DNA of 64,000 nucleotides from an uncultured Clostridia bacterium (GCA_944327465.1 CALVHH010000005.1:40418-104417); one strand, 5' to 3'; positions 57,038 through 64,000 are shown, counted from the stretch's first letter. The notes: generated by a model not told the origin, from the sequence alone. A program made the numbers and translations.

Positions 57038-57685
57038 ATGTATAGAGCAGTAATTTTTGACCTCGACGGCACATTGCTTGATACTTCACGCGACATTTGC
57101 ATAGTACTTAACGACGCACTATCTGCGTTCGGCTGTCCTGCAATATCGCTTCAAAAGACTATAGAATATGTGGGCAACGGTGCAAGAAAACTCGTTGAAC
57201 GGGCTGTTCCCGGCGGGTTTGAACGGACCGAGGAATTGTATAATTATTATAAGGTCAAGTTTGCCGCATGTGATAACAAGCACACGCGGTTGTATGACGG
57301 CGAGGTCGAATTTTTAAAAGCCATAAAGGCGAACGGGGTCAAAACGGCAATTCTTACGAACAAGCCCGACGATGCTGCCCAAAATGTCTGCGCACAGCTG
57401 CTGTCGCCGTTTTCCTTTGATTTTATAATGGGTCAGACGGGCAGATTTGCCCTTAAACCCGACCCTGGTGCAGTACAATATCTGATAGAGCAGATGGGCG
57501 TTGGCGCGGAGCAGTGTCTGTTTGTCGGGGACGGTGAAACCGATGTCGTCACAGCGGCAAATGCGGGTATTGATTGCGCTAGCGTTTTGTGGGGCTTCCG
57601 TACCCAGGCTCAGCTCGCCGCCGCGGGAGCAAAAATGTTTGTGTCTACATATGCGCAGCTTTTAAGTTTGGTGTGCGGACAATGA
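57038..57685 (+). CDS. HAD-superfamily phosphatase (phosphoglycolate-phosphatase-like)
   Basis: A 215-residue haloacid-dehalogenase hydrolase with motif [12 protein letters not shown], a helical cap, motif [12 protein letters not shown], motif III lysine KPDPGAVQ and motif [18 protein letters not shown]. The motif-IV Gly-Asp-Gly-Glu-Thr-Asp form is seen in the Gph/PpaX group. The true substrate is unknown. It is cotranscribed with argS. Confidence 0.9.
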   Translation: MYRAVIFDLDGTLLDTSRDICIVLNDALSAFGCPAISLQKTIEYVGNGARKLVERAVPGGFERTEELYNYYKVKFAACDNKHTRLYDGEVEFLKAIKANGVKTAILTNKPDDAAQNVCAQLLSPFSFDFIMGQTGRFALKPDPGAVQYLIEQMGVGAEQCLFVGDGETDVVTAANAGIDCASVLWGFRTQAQLAAAGAKMFVSTYAQLLSLVCGQ

Positions 57686-57728
57686 AAATATTTTTTCGTC
57701 GATTTCACAAAAAGTTGCCTTCATACTA

Positions 57729-57757
57729 TTGATATTTAATCTTAAATATGATATAAT
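57729..57757 (+). promoter_or_regulatory. Extended -10 promoter of the rubrerythrin gene
   Basis: TTGATA (57729-57734), 17-base spacer, TATAAT (57752-57757), with TG one base upstream (TGATATAAT). No PerR box is obvious. Confidence 0.85.
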
Positions 57758-57791
57758 GTATTCACAATTAAAATTAAAGGAGTGCTTTATT

Positions 57792-58319
57792 ATGAAAAGA
57801 TGTACCGTATGCGGTGAAATTGTTGCCGATGATGTAGAAGTTTGCCCCGTTTGCAAGGCGAAAACTTTTGTCCCCGTTGAGGAGAAGACCAAGTATGCCT
57901 GCGAACATGTAGTGGGTGACGGTGTGTGCGACGACAAAGAGATAATGGACGGGCTGCACGCTCACTTCACCGGTGAATGCACCGAAGTCGGAATGTACCT
58001 TGCAATGTCCAGAGTGGCAGAAAGGGAGGGCTATCCCGAAGTTGCCGAAGCTTTCAAGCGCTATGCTTACGAGGAAGCCGAGCACGCAGCTAAGTTTGCA
58101 GAACTTCTCGGCGAAGTTGTTACGCCTTCTACTAAAAAGAATCTTGAAATGCGTGCCGCTGCCGAAGCAGGCGCATGCGAAGGCAAGCTTGCCATCGCCA
58201 AGAGGGCTAAGCAGCTCAATCTCGATGCCGTTCATGATACCGTTCACGAGATGGCAAAGGATGAAGCCCGTCACGGTGCAGGTTTTGCAGGTCTTTTAAA
58301 GAGATATTTTGGCGAATAA
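57792..58319 (+). CDS. Reverse rubrerythrin
   Basis: Oxygen/peroxide-detoxifying diiron protein of anaerobes. The 175 residues have a short N-terminal rubredoxin-like site (Cys4, Cys7, Cys18, Cys21: CTVC and CPVC) and a ferritin-like four-helix domain with [30 protein letters not shown] and [10 protein letters not shown] supplying Glu and His iron ligands. Having the rubredoxin part first defines 'reverse' rubrerythrins. AAAGGAG lies nine bases before the ATG; an upstream in-frame ATG at 57729 would lie in the promoter and is rejected. Confidence 0.94.
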   Translation: MKRCTVCGEIVADDVEVCPVCKAKTFVPVEEKTKYACEHVVGDGVCDDKEIMDGLHAHFTGECTEVGMYLAMSRVAEREGYPEVAEAFKRYAYEEAEHAAKFAELLGEVVTPSTKKNLEMRAAAEAGACEGKLAIAKRAKQLNLDAVHDTVHEMAKDEARHGAGFAGLLKRYFGE

Positions 58320-58334
58320 TCTAACGAGATAAGA

Positions 58335-58366
58335 CAAAGAGGACAGGCAACAGCCTGTCCTCTTTG
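58335..58366 (+). terminator. Hairpin after the rubrerythrin gene
   Basis: A perfect 14-bp stem (58335-58348 with 58353-58366) with AACA loop, 16 bases after the stop. No T-run follows outside the stem. Confidence 0.65.
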
Positions 58367-58396
58367 CTGTAAAAATTTAATTTATCGCACAAAAAA

Positions 58397-58426
58397 TTGT
58401 CATCGCTCGGTGCGCATGCATATAAT
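58397..58426 (+). promoter_or_regulatory. Promoter of the cysteine-rich protein gene
   Basis: TTGTCA (58397-58402), 18-base spacer, TATAAT (58421-58426). Transcription would start near 58433. Confidence 0.75.
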
Positions 58427-58488
58427 GTATCATAGGTTCAGGGGGTAAACTTTGAGCCGGAATACATTTACCAAGGAAGAATTTCCAT

Positions 58489-58761
58489 ATGTGTAATTGC
58501 TGTAACTGTGGCTGTTGCTCAGGCAACTGCCGTCGCGGGAATGCAGGCAGTGGCTGTTCATTCTGCGGCATTTTGAATATACTTTCTGCAAACAACTCTG
58601 TCGGCTGCAGATGTCATTACGCTGCCGGTCCTTGCTCGGCGCACTGTCTTCAGTGCGGCGATATGTACTATATGCGTCAGTACGGTCTGTCCGATATGCA
58701 ATCCTGCCAAAGCTCGGGTTGCGTTTGGTGTGTGGTCGATAACAAAAGTTGTTACTGCTGA
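58489..58761 (+). CDS. Small cysteine-rich protein, unknown function
   Basis: A 90-residue protein with 19 cysteines (21%), beginning MCNCCNCGCCSGNC and ending KSCYC. The cysteines fall in CxC, CC and CxxC patterns, also with CGILN and CLQCGDMYYM. It has its own promoter, AAGGAA ten bases before the ATG, and a hairpin after the stop, all supporting a real gene. There is no signal peptide or membrane helix. I do not recognise a family. Metal binding or a disulfide-rich structural (for example coat-like) role are both possible. Confidence 0.75.
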   Translation: MCNCCNCGCCSGNCRRGNAGSGCSFCGILNILSANNSVGCRCHYAAGPCSAHCLQCGDMYYMRQYGLSDMQSCQSSGCVWCVVDNKSCYC

Positions 58762-58782
58762 TGCAGGCTGACCGCCGTAAAA

Positions 58783-58811
58783 GCGGGGCGCGGCTGAATG
58801 CCGCGCCCCGC
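58783..58811. terminator. GC-rich hairpin after the cysteine-rich gene
   Basis: GCGGGGCGCGGC (58783-58794) pairs with GCCGCGCCCCGC (58800-58811), 5-base loop. No T-run follows, so it may instead protect the 3' end or only partly terminate. Confidence 0.6.
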
Positions 58812-58851
58812 GTATGCGTATATAGCGATAAGTGTTGTCAAAACTAATAGT

Positions 58852-59625
58852 ATGAAGAAATTGATAGCGCTTTACAGGCACTTTTCAGATAAAAGGTATT
58901 CTACTATCGCGGGGACGCTTGTATATTTTTTGCTGATGAGTATTGCGCCCACGCTTTTATGGATGGCGCTTATCGTTGGCAGAATAGATATAGGCAACTT
59001 TGTATCGGGAACCATGTTTGACGCAATAGAGCCGTTCATCAGCTATCTCAATAAGGCGGCGCAGGAGGCAGCTTCGGGCGCCGGCATTGTATTGCTGGTC
59101 ACTTCGCTCTATTCATCTGCAAATTTTTTCTATCATCTCAGACGGAGCGGGGAGATTATTTATGATTGCGAAAGAAAAAGAGGGGGATTCAGGCTGCGCG
59201 TGGCATCGGTCGCGTCTGTGCTGATAACTATAATTATCGTCGCCGTCGGCGTCGCATTTTTGATTGTCGGAAGGAATTTTATACATTCGGTATTGCCGGA
59301 CAGGGCGGCGGAATGCATCAGACTTATCGTGACCGTCTGTATAGCTCTTTTTGCTGCGCTGATGCTCAATCTTTTCGCTTGTCCCGTAAAGACGGATTTA
59401 TGCGGCGTGCTGAGCGGTAGCTTGCTCACAGTGCTTTTGTGGCTGGTGTTTGCTTCGGGGTTCACGCTATATACAAAATATGCCGACCCTTCAAAACTTT
59501 ACGGCGCCGCCGCGGCGATAATAGTTTTTTTGCTGTGGTGTTACCTTATGATAAACAGCCTTGTCGTGGGAATGATATACAATTCTCTGTTTATAGTTAA
59601 AAGAAGGGTATCTCCTTTGTATTAA
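58852..59625 (+). CDS. YihY/BrkB-family inner-membrane protein
   Basis: A 257-residue polytopic protein with about six hydrophobic helices (TLVYFLLMSIAPTLLWMALIVG; GIVLLVTSLYSSANFFYHL; ASVLITIIIVAVGVAFLIVG; and three more). YSSANFFYHLRRSGEIIYDC and LYGAAAAIIVFLLWCYLMIN match conserved YihY segments. Function is unclear; it is not a proven RNase, despite an old name for the family. The ATG at 58852 begins MKKLIALYRHF; the frame is open to 58798 inside the GC-rich hairpin. No good ribosome-binding site or promoter is visible. Confidence 0.85.
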   Translation: MKKLIALYRHFSDKRYSTIAGTLVYFLLMSIAPTLLWMALIVGRIDIGNFVSGTMFDAIEPFISYLNKAAQEAASGAGIVLLVTSLYSSANFFYHLRRSGEIIYDCERKRGGFRLRVASVASVLITIIIVAVGVAFLIVGRNFIHSVLPDRAAECIRLIVTVCIALFAALMLNLFACPVKTDLCGVLSGSLLTVLLWLVFASGFTLYTKYADPSKLYGAAAAIIVFLLWCYLMINSLVVGMIYNSLFIVKRRVSPLY

Positions 59626-59658
59626 AAGGGTACGGCGCACTTGTTGCACCGTACCCTT
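59626..59658. terminator. Hairpin between YihY-family gene and first DegV gene
   Basis: AAGGGTACGG (59626-59635) pairs with CCGTACCCTT (59649-59658), directly after the stop. TGGGTATTTT follows on the plus strand. Serves convergent genes. Confidence 0.65.
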
Positions 59659-59674
59659 GGGTATTTTAAAATTG

Positions 59675-60550
59675 TTAATATTTTATAACACACGCGGCGG
59701 CGAGCGCGCCCGGACCGATGTGGACGGCAACGCTCAGTGAAAGAGGGTCGACGAATGTAAATTCCACGTCGGGGAAAGCCGCAATGATTTCGTCTTTAAA
59801 CGAAAGAGCTTCCTCGAGGCACTGAGTGTGTGCAATGCAAACGGTCATTTTTCCCGCTTGCCGCTCGTCTTTGAAGCGTGTTTCAAGGTCGTTTTTGATA
59901 GCCGAAATTATGGTTGCCCTGGCATCGCTCATCTTGCGCACCTGTGCATATTTGTCCAGTCTTTCGCCTTGAATCTGTAAAACGGGCTTAATTTTCAAAA
60001 GCGTGCCTATAGCCGCGGCGGCAGGGGTCAGCCTTCCGCCCTTTTTTAAGTATTTTAAGGTATTTACAGCTATATAGATGGAGGAAGTGTGCGCCGTCTC
60101 GGTCAGCAGGTCGTAAATTTGCTTTGCGTTCTTGCCGTCCTTTATCATGTTCAGGGCATCCACAACCGCCTGTTTCTGCGTGATGGACACTCTGTGGTTG
60201 TCGAGGGCATAGACCTTTCCTATAAATTCCTGCTCGGTCTCCGCCATGTGCTTTATTACGAGCGCGGTTTCGGATAATCCGCTCGAAAGCGGCATATATA
60301 GTATCTGGTCATATTCCTTTAAAATGCGCCGCCACCTTTCGGCAACATCGTAGGGGTTGGGCTGGGAAGTGGATACCTTTACGCTGTCCGATTTAAGATA
60401 TTCGTAAAATTTGTCCTGGGTCAGTCCCTCTTCTTGAAAATATTGTTCGCCATCGATGAGAATGGGGGTGGGCTGTATCTCTATCCCGAGGGCGTCGGCT
60501 TCATCGACCGTATAACCGCAGTTGCTGTCTGTAACTATTTTTATTTTCAT
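59675..60550 (-). CDS. DegV/FakB-like fatty-acid-binding protein (copy 1)
   Basis: A 291-residue DegV-family protein that binds a fatty acid and, in FakAB systems, presents it to a kinase. KIVTDSNCGYT start, VSTSQPNP (lipid-head-group Thr/Ser), SSGLSETALV, LDNHRVSITQKQAV, LKKGGRLTP and VHIGPGALA are family landmarks. AGGAG lies six bases before the ATG at 60550; a longer frame to 60616 overlaps the promoter. No FakA kinase gene is in the window. Copy 2 lies directly upstream on the same strand. Confidence 0.92.
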   Translation of the reverse strand: MKIKIVTDSNCGYTVDEADALGIEIQPTPILIDGEQYFQEEGLTQDKFYEYLKSDSVKVSTSQPNPYDVAERWRRILKEYDQILYMPLSSGLSETALVIKHMAETEQEFIGKVYALDNHRVSITQKQAVVDALNMIKDGKNAKQIYDLLTETAHTSSIYIAVNTLKYLKKGGRLTPAAAAIGTLLKIKPVLQIQGERLDKYAQVRKMSDARATIISAIKNDLETRFKDERQAGKMTVCIAHTQCLEEALSFKDEIIAAFPDVEFTFVDPLSLSVAVHIGPGALAAACVIKY

Positions 60551-60593
60551 ATGTTCTCCTGTCGCGGGCACGATGGTGCCATATCGCATATTT

Positions 60594-60623
60594 ATTATAC
60601 AACACGGCATCGACAAATGTCAA
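60594..60623 (-). promoter_or_regulatory. Sigma-A promoter of DegV copy 1
   Basis: On the minus strand TTGACA (60623-60618), 18-base spacer, TATAAT (60599-60594). The -35 box lies just after the stop of copy 2, so each paralog has its own promoter. Confidence 0.85.
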
Positions 60624-60638
60624 TAGCAGGATAAGCTT

Positions 60639-61505
60639 TCAGTATTTGACCGTTGCGCCTATTGCAAGTGCTCCGGGACCGATATGGCAGGAAACGCTTA
60701 ACGAAAGCGGGTCGATATATGTGAATTCCACGTCGGGGAAAGCTGCCTTTATTTCGTCGCAGAAAATTTTTGCCTCCTCGTCGTTTTGGGTATGTGCTAT
60801 GGCAAGCGTCATCTTCCCGGCATTGCGAAGCTCTTTGAAACGCGTATCCATGTCGTGTTTAACGGCATTTATCATGGTCGTTTTTGCGTCTGCAAGTTTT
60901 CTTACTTTTGCATATTGGTCAAGCTTTTCACCCTGTATCTGTAAAACGGGCTTTATCTTCAAAAGCGTGCCTATCGCCGCCACGGCGGGGGTCAGTCTTC
61001 CGCCCTTTTTAAGATATTTAAGCGTGTCTACCATTATATAGATGCTCGACTGCATCTTCGTTTCGGTAAGCCAATCGCGTATCTCTTCGGCGGTTTTACC
61101 GTCTTTGAGCATGTTGAGCGCGTCGTCTACGCTCTGGCGCATTGTTATTGATATTCTTTGATTATCTATTACGTATACCTTGCCCGCATATTCGCTTTCG
61201 GCGAGGTGTGAAAGCGTGCGGCACGTCTCCGAAAGTCCCGACGACATGGGGATGTGGATAATTTTATCGTAGTCCTTTAAAAGTTTGTTCCAAAGTTCGC
61301 CCACGTCAAACGCGCTCGGCTGAGATGTGGATACCTGTGCGTCGGATTTCAATTTGTCATAAAATTGATTCTGGCTGAGTGAAATATCTTCAAAAAATTG
61401 CTCGCCGTCAATAAGAACGGGCATTGGAACAACGTAAATACCCAACTCTTTTGCAAGAGATTGCGTGATTCCGCTGTTGCTGTCTGTCACGATGGCAGTT
61501 TTCAT
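60639..61505 (-). CDS. DegV/FakB-like fatty-acid-binding protein (copy 2)
   Basis: A 288-residue paralog of the neighbouring DegV protein, very similar along its whole length (shared LKYLKKGGRLTPA, AAIGTLLKIKPVLQIQGE, AAFPDVEFT, DPLSLSV). The likely ligand-site residues VSTSQPSAFD, SSGLSETC and CHIGPGALA are kept. AGAGG lies five bases before the ATG. Tandem duplication with separate promoters suggests different ligand ranges or timing (inference). No FakA kinase is visible nearby. Confidence 0.93.
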   Translation of the reverse strand: MKTAIVTDSNSGITQSLAKELGIYVVPMPVLIDGEQFFEDISLSQNQFYDKLKSDAQVSTSQPSAFDVGELWNKLLKDYDKIIHIPMSSGLSETCRTLSHLAESEYAGKVYVIDNQRISITMRQSVDDALNMLKDGKTAEEIRDWLTETKMQSSIYIMVDTLKYLKKGGRLTPAVAAIGTLLKIKPVLQIQGEKLDQYAKVRKLADAKTTMINAVKHDMDTRFKELRNAGKMTLAIAHTQNDEEAKIFCDEIKAAFPDVEFTYIDPLSLSVSCHIGPGALAIGATVKY

Positions 61506-61534
61506 GATAACCTCTTAAAATTTGAATACTTTAG

Positions 61535-61563
61535 AGTATAGACGATAATTGTTGATTAGTCAA
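61535..61563 (-). promoter_or_regulatory. Promoter of DegV copy 2 with a -35 dyad
   Basis: On the minus strand TTGACT (61563-61558), 17-base spacer, TATACT (61540-61535). A perfect inverted repeat TTGTTGA-TTAG-TCAACAA (61549-61566) covers the -35 box and could be a repressor site. Confidence 0.75.
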
Positions 61564-61587
61564 CAAAAATGCGGTATGTTGAGCAAA

Positions 61588-61959
61588 TTAAAGTTCTGCT
61601 ATGACCTCGATTTCTACAAGGCAACCCTTCGGTATGTCCTTTACTGCAACGCAGCTTCTGGCGGGGGAAGAGGTGAAATAATCCTTATACACGTCGTTGA
61701 AATCAGTGAAATCGGCGATATCGGCAAGGAAGCACGTCGTTTTAACTACTTTGTCGATCGAAGTGCCTGCCGCCTCGAGCAGACCTTTGATATTTTCGCA
61801 TACCTGCCTGGTCTGACCCGTTATATCTCTTTCGGCTATTGCTCCTGTCTTTGGGTCGGCGGGTATCTGTCCTGAAGTAAATACAAAATTTCCGCAAATT
61901 TTTGCCTGTGAGTAGGGGCCTATTGCCGCAGGCGCCCTGTCGGTTGAAACGGTGCGCAT
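61588..61959 (-). CDS. ridA: RidA-family enamine/imine deaminase
   Basis: A 123-residue YjgF/RidA protein: APAAIGPYSQAKICGNFVFTSGQIP, TRQVCENIKGLLEAAG, and the catalytic arginine in SPARSCVAVKDIPKG. It hydrolyses reactive 2-aminoacrylate or 2-iminobutyrate made by PLP enzymes such as IlvA, whose gene lies 15 bases upstream on the same strand. AGAGG precedes the ATG. The pairing with ilvA supports the function directly. Confidence 0.94.
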   Translation of the reverse strand: MRTVSTDRAPAAIGPYSQAKICGNFVFTSGQIPADPKTGAIAERDITGQTRQVCENIKGLLEAAGTSIDKVVKTTCFLADIADFTDFNDVYKDYFTSSPARSCVAVKDIPKGCLVEIEVIAEL

Positions 61960-61974
61960 AAATTTTTACCTCTT

Positions 61975-63177
61975 TTAAAGTACTTTGAATCCGCTTTCGG
62001 CGAGTTTTTGTTTTATCTCTTTTATATGATCTGCGTTGCGCGTCTCTATCTGCAGTTTAAGATAGCAGCCTGTTATTGCAGAGCCCTCGTTTGTTCTTTC
62101 GTGCAGTACGCCGGTGACGTTGCCGCCGCACTTTGCTATGATGGTGGACACTGCAACAAGCTGACCGGGTTTATCGGCGAGCTCAAGTGTAAGCGAGCAC
62201 TGGCGACCGCCCATCAGCAGGCCGCGGTTGATTACGCGTGAAAGAATTGTCACGTCGATATTGCCGCCGGATATCAGGCAACAGACTTTTTTGCCCTTTA
62301 TATCGGGTATTTTGTCAAACATGATTGCGGCAAGCCCTACAGCGCCCGCCCCCTCGGCTATCATCTTCTGTTTTTCGATAAGCGCGAGTATTGCGGCGGA
62401 TATCTGGTCGTCGCTGACTGAAACTATTCCGTCGAGATATTTAGCGCAGAGCTTGAATGTGAGAGGACCGGGTTCTTTAACAGCGATGCCGTCGGCTATT
62501 GTGGCTATCGAAGGCAGACACTCGATTTTATTGTGCTCCAAAGATTTCAGCATGGAGGGTGCGCCGTCGGACTGCACTCCGTATATCTTTACTCTCGGGT
62601 TGAGCGATTTAACTGCAAAAGCCACGCCTGCAGCCAGTCCGCCGCCGCCGACGGGCATTATTATGGCGTCGACGTCCTTCAGTTGATCTATAATTTCAAG
62701 ACCTATCGTGCCCTGTCCCGCAATGACGTCTTCGTCGTCAAATGGATGAATGAAGGTGTAGCCCTTTTCCACTTTGAGTCGTTCGGCACGCTTGTGCGCA
62801 TCGTCATATACGCCGGGCACGAGCACTATTTCCGCTCCGTAGCTCTTTGTCGCCTCAACTTTTGAAATGGGCGCGCCGTCGGGCATGCAGATTATAGATT
62901 TGATGCCGAATTTTTTAGAAGCGAGGGCAACTCCCTGCGCATGATTGCCTGCCGAGCATGCAATAACCCCGCGAGACTTGTCCTGCTCGTTGAGCTGCGA
63001 AATTTTATAATACGCGCCGCGCACCTTGAACGAGCCCGTCACTTGCAAATTTTCAGTCTTCAAATATACTTCGCAGCCGCTTTCCTGCGAGAAGACGGGG
63101 GAGTATATCATGTCTGTTTGTCTTATTGCATCATGCAGAACATAGCGTGCATGATAAATTTTATCCAATGTCAACAT
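61975..63177 (-). CDS. ilvA: Threonine ammonia-lyase with C-terminal ACT domain
   Basis: PLP enzyme that converts threonine to 2-oxobutyrate, for isoleucine synthesis or energy metabolism. The 400 residues have the PLP lysine in VTGSFKVRGAYYKIS, SAGNHAQGVALASKKFG, the glycine loop PVGGGGLAAG and a ~75-residue ACT-like domain (LTLELADKPGQLVAVSTIIA). One ACT domain and the start MLTLDKIYHAR match the shorter TdcB/IlvA class. The ATG at 63177 is chosen with GAAGG about eight bases upstream; a longer frame to 63276 crosses the promoter. Confidence 0.94.
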   Translation of the reverse strand: MLTLDKIYHARYVLHDAIRQTDMIYSPVFSQESGCEVYLKTENLQVTGSFKVRGAYYKISQLNEQDKSRGVIACSAGNHAQGVALASKKFGIKSIICMPDGAPISKVEATKSYGAEIVLVPGVYDDAHKRAERLKVEKGYTFIHPFDDEDVIAGQGTIGLEIIDQLKDVDAIIMPVGGGGLAAGVAFAVKSLNPRVKIYGVQSDGAPSMLKSLEHNKIECLPSIATIADGIAVKEPGPLTFKLCAKYLDGIVSVSDDQISAAILALIEKQKMIAEGAGAVGLAAIMFDKIPDIKGKKVCCLISGGNIDVTILSRVINRGLLMGGRQCSLTLELADKPGQLVAVSTIIAKCGGNVTGVLHERTNEGSAITGCYLKLQIETRNADHIKEIKQKLAESGFKVL

Positions 63178-63211
63178 AATTTTACCTTCAAAATTTATAA
63201 ATATACAAAAT

Positions 63212-63240
63212 ATTATACATTTAAATGTACCGTCTGTCAA
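63212..63240 (-). promoter_or_regulatory. Consensus promoter of ilvA-ridA
   Basis: On the minus strand TTGACA (63240-63235), 17-base spacer, TATAAT (63217-63212), a perfect match. No T-box or attenuator fits in the ~30-base leader. Confidence 0.88.
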
Positions 63241-63417
63241 ACGTAAAGTGCTTAATTTGTATACGGCAAGGTGCATTGCGCCGATATTTAATGCGGCATA
63301 TCGTAAATTACTCTTTTATGACGTACTGTGTCAGACATAATGGTATTTTCTTAGCGTCGAGGAAGTAGTATAGACGTCTTGCGGCAAATAATAATCAATT
63401 TTATGTATCAAAATTGC

Positions 63418-63445
63418 TTGCAATTATCTGAATTTCTGATATAAT
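63418..63445 (+). promoter_or_regulatory. Extended -10 promoter of tRNA-Thr
   Basis: TTGCAA (63418-63423), 16-base spacer, TATAAT (63440-63445), with TG one base upstream. Transcription would start near 63452. Between 63241 and 63417 I see no gene or clear element. Confidence 0.75.
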
Positions 63446-63473
63446 AATAAATGCTTTTGCAATTTAAATCAAT

Positions 63474-63549
63474 GCTACTGTGGCTCAGCAGGTAGAGCAG
63501 CTGATTCGTAATCAGCAGGTCACCAGTTCGAATCTGGTCAGTAGCTCCA
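63474..63549 (+). tRNA. tRNA-Thr, anticodon CGU
   Basis: Full cloverleaf: acceptor GCTACTG (63474-63480) with CAGTAGC (63539-63545), D arm GCTC/GAGC, anticodon arm GCTGA/TCAGC with loop TTCGTAA (anticodon CGT, reads ACG), five-base variable loop, T arm ACCAG/CTGGT with TTCGAAT, discriminator T and genomically encoded CCA (63547-63549). The 3' 33 bases are repeated at 63674. Confidence 0.97.
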
Positions 63550-63589
63550 AAACGCCGTGACGGGACTTGTGCCCGTCACGGCGTTTTGG
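63547..63589 (+). terminator. 18-bp hairpin that includes the tRNA CCA end
   Basis: 63547-63564 is the exact reverse complement of 63572-63589, 7-base loop. The stem starts at the tRNA's CCA, and a GTTTTGG in the distal arm replaces a free T-run. It could terminate the tRNA or block 3' processing until trimmed. Confidence 0.65.
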
Positions 63590-63639
63590 TAATATGGTGA
63601 GATAAGAACAGCCCTTGCAGTTGATTAATACACCGGGGT

Positions 63640-63666
63640 CCCCGAAAAATCGCAGATTTTTTGGGG
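63640..63666 (+). other. Hairpin and overlapping GGGGTCCCC palindrome between repeat copies
   Basis: CCCCGAAAAATC (63640-63651) pairs with GATTTTTTGGGG (63655-63666) with one G-T pair. An 11-bp palindrome CGGGGTCCCCG (63634-63644) overlaps it, so alternative structures are possible. It lies in the 124 bases separating the duplicated tRNA ends. Confidence 0.6.
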
Positions 63667-63673
63667 TGGCAAT

Positions 63674-63706
63674 AGGTCACCAGTTCGAATCTGGTCAGTA
63701 GCTCCA
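63674..63706 (+). repeat. Exact 33-nt duplicate of the tRNA-Thr 3' end (att-like)
   Basis: Identical to 63517-63549 (variable loop, T arm, acceptor 3' strand and CCA), 157 bases apart. No 5' half of a tRNA precedes it, so it is not a second tRNA. Duplicated tRNA 3' ends are the classic footprint of integrase-mediated insertion; here the interval is far too small for an element, so a remnant or tandem duplication are the options. Confidence 0.85.
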
Positions 63707-63734
63707 TGATTGCAGACGAAAAGGCTGCAAGACA

Positions 63735-63773
63735 AAAAAACCATGAAAAACAGTACGTTTTTCATGGTTTTTT
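63735..63773 (+). terminator. Strong terminator after the duplicated tRNA end
   Basis: A perfect 17-bp stem (63735-63751 with 63757-63773), 5-base loop, A-run before and T6 at the end. It may be the original tRNA terminator, displaced downstream by the inserted segment. Confidence 0.85.
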
Positions 63774-63905
63774 GCTATTTATGCGGCAAAAACGAGTATT
63801 TATGAAAAGTGAAGTAAAGATAATATTTTAGGGCTGCTTTTTCGTTAATTTTCAGGAAAACAGGATTTGAACTATCGACATCTGTGCGACAATTTGGATA
63901 TATAG

Positions 63906-64000
63906 CGGAAAACGACTAATGTAGAGACACTGGTACTGCTTTCCAAAAAAAAGCCTGACAGTCATATCGTAGTTGATGTCGAGTTTGGCGAGGGAGAAGG
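63906..64000 (+). pseudogene. Possible fragment of a coding sequence, running off the window
   Basis: After an in-frame stop (63903-63905) the frame is open to the end and reads NVETLVLLSKKKPDSHI then VVDVEFGEGEG. The VETxxLLS word resembles the C-terminal part of 23S rRNA uracil-C5 methyltransferases (RlmD-type), from memory only. There is no start codon in this stretch, so it looks like a truncated 5' end, possibly at a recombination junction. The sequence from 63774 to 63905 shows no gene. The call is tentative. Confidence 0.3.

Noticed and set aside
63674-63706. Second tRNA-Thr gene
   Set aside because: Only the 3' 33 bases are present; no D arm, anticodon arm or 5' acceptor strand upstream.

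Overview
The window looks like a chromosomal segment of a Gram-positive, low-to-mid GC anaerobe of the Clostridia, probably an uncultured gut lineage (Christensenellales-like; this placement is inference). Support: the synteny ftsK-rimO-pgsA-cinA-recA-rny and miaB-mutS-mutL-miaA-ynbB, a threonine T-box, an infC-rpmI-rplT attenuated leader, sigma-A-type promoters, PadR regulators and a reverse rubrerythrin. There is no rRNA and no CRISPR array. Almost all of it is core genome; the accessory-looking part is the last ~500 bases.

Layout. 1-10.3 kb: chromosome partition, translation modification, phospholipid synthesis, recombination, NAD synthesis and RNA decay (ftsK 5'-truncated, rimO, pgsA, cinA, recA, nadE, rny). 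10.3-13.7 kb: a PadR-type repressor fused through a repeat-rich linker to a four-helix membrane domain, divergent from an acyl-ACP thioesterase and a YgjP-like metallopeptidase. 13.8-25.5 kb: a near-complete arginine operon, argG-C-J-B-D-F-carA-carB; CarB carries a C-terminal diaminopimelate-epimerase-like domain that has lost one of its two catalytic cysteines. 25.5-27.8 kb: cysteine desulfurase plus thiI for 4-thiouridine in tRNA. 27.8-30 kb: class A PBP (minus). 30-38 kb: miaB, mutS, mutL, miaA and a PLP lyase. 38.2-39.5 kb: ECF sigma factor with a membrane partner, probably its anti-sigma. 39.6-41.5 kb: groESL (minus).

41.7-45.2 kb: dCMP deaminase, cyclophilin, purB, Nudix, GNAT. 45.2-47.6 kb: leuS (minus). 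47.7-52.8 kb: T-box-thrS, leader-infC-rpmI-rplT, an rRNA methyltransferase, YebC. 53-54 kb: PadR plus a membrane partner. 54.1-57.7 kb: ychF (minus) divergent from argS and a HAD phosphatase. 57.8-59.6 kb: reverse rubrerythrin, a 90-residue protein with 19 cysteines, and a YihY-family membrane protein. 59.7-63.2 kb: two DegV/FakB-like paralogs, ridA and ilvA (minus). 63.4-64 kb: tRNA-Thr(CGU), a 33-nt duplicate of its 3' end, hairpins and a possible gene fragment, resembling a decayed integration site.

Most attractive for follow-up: the CarB-DapF-like fusion, the membrane-tethered PadR regulator, the cysteine-rich small protein and the duplicated tRNA end.
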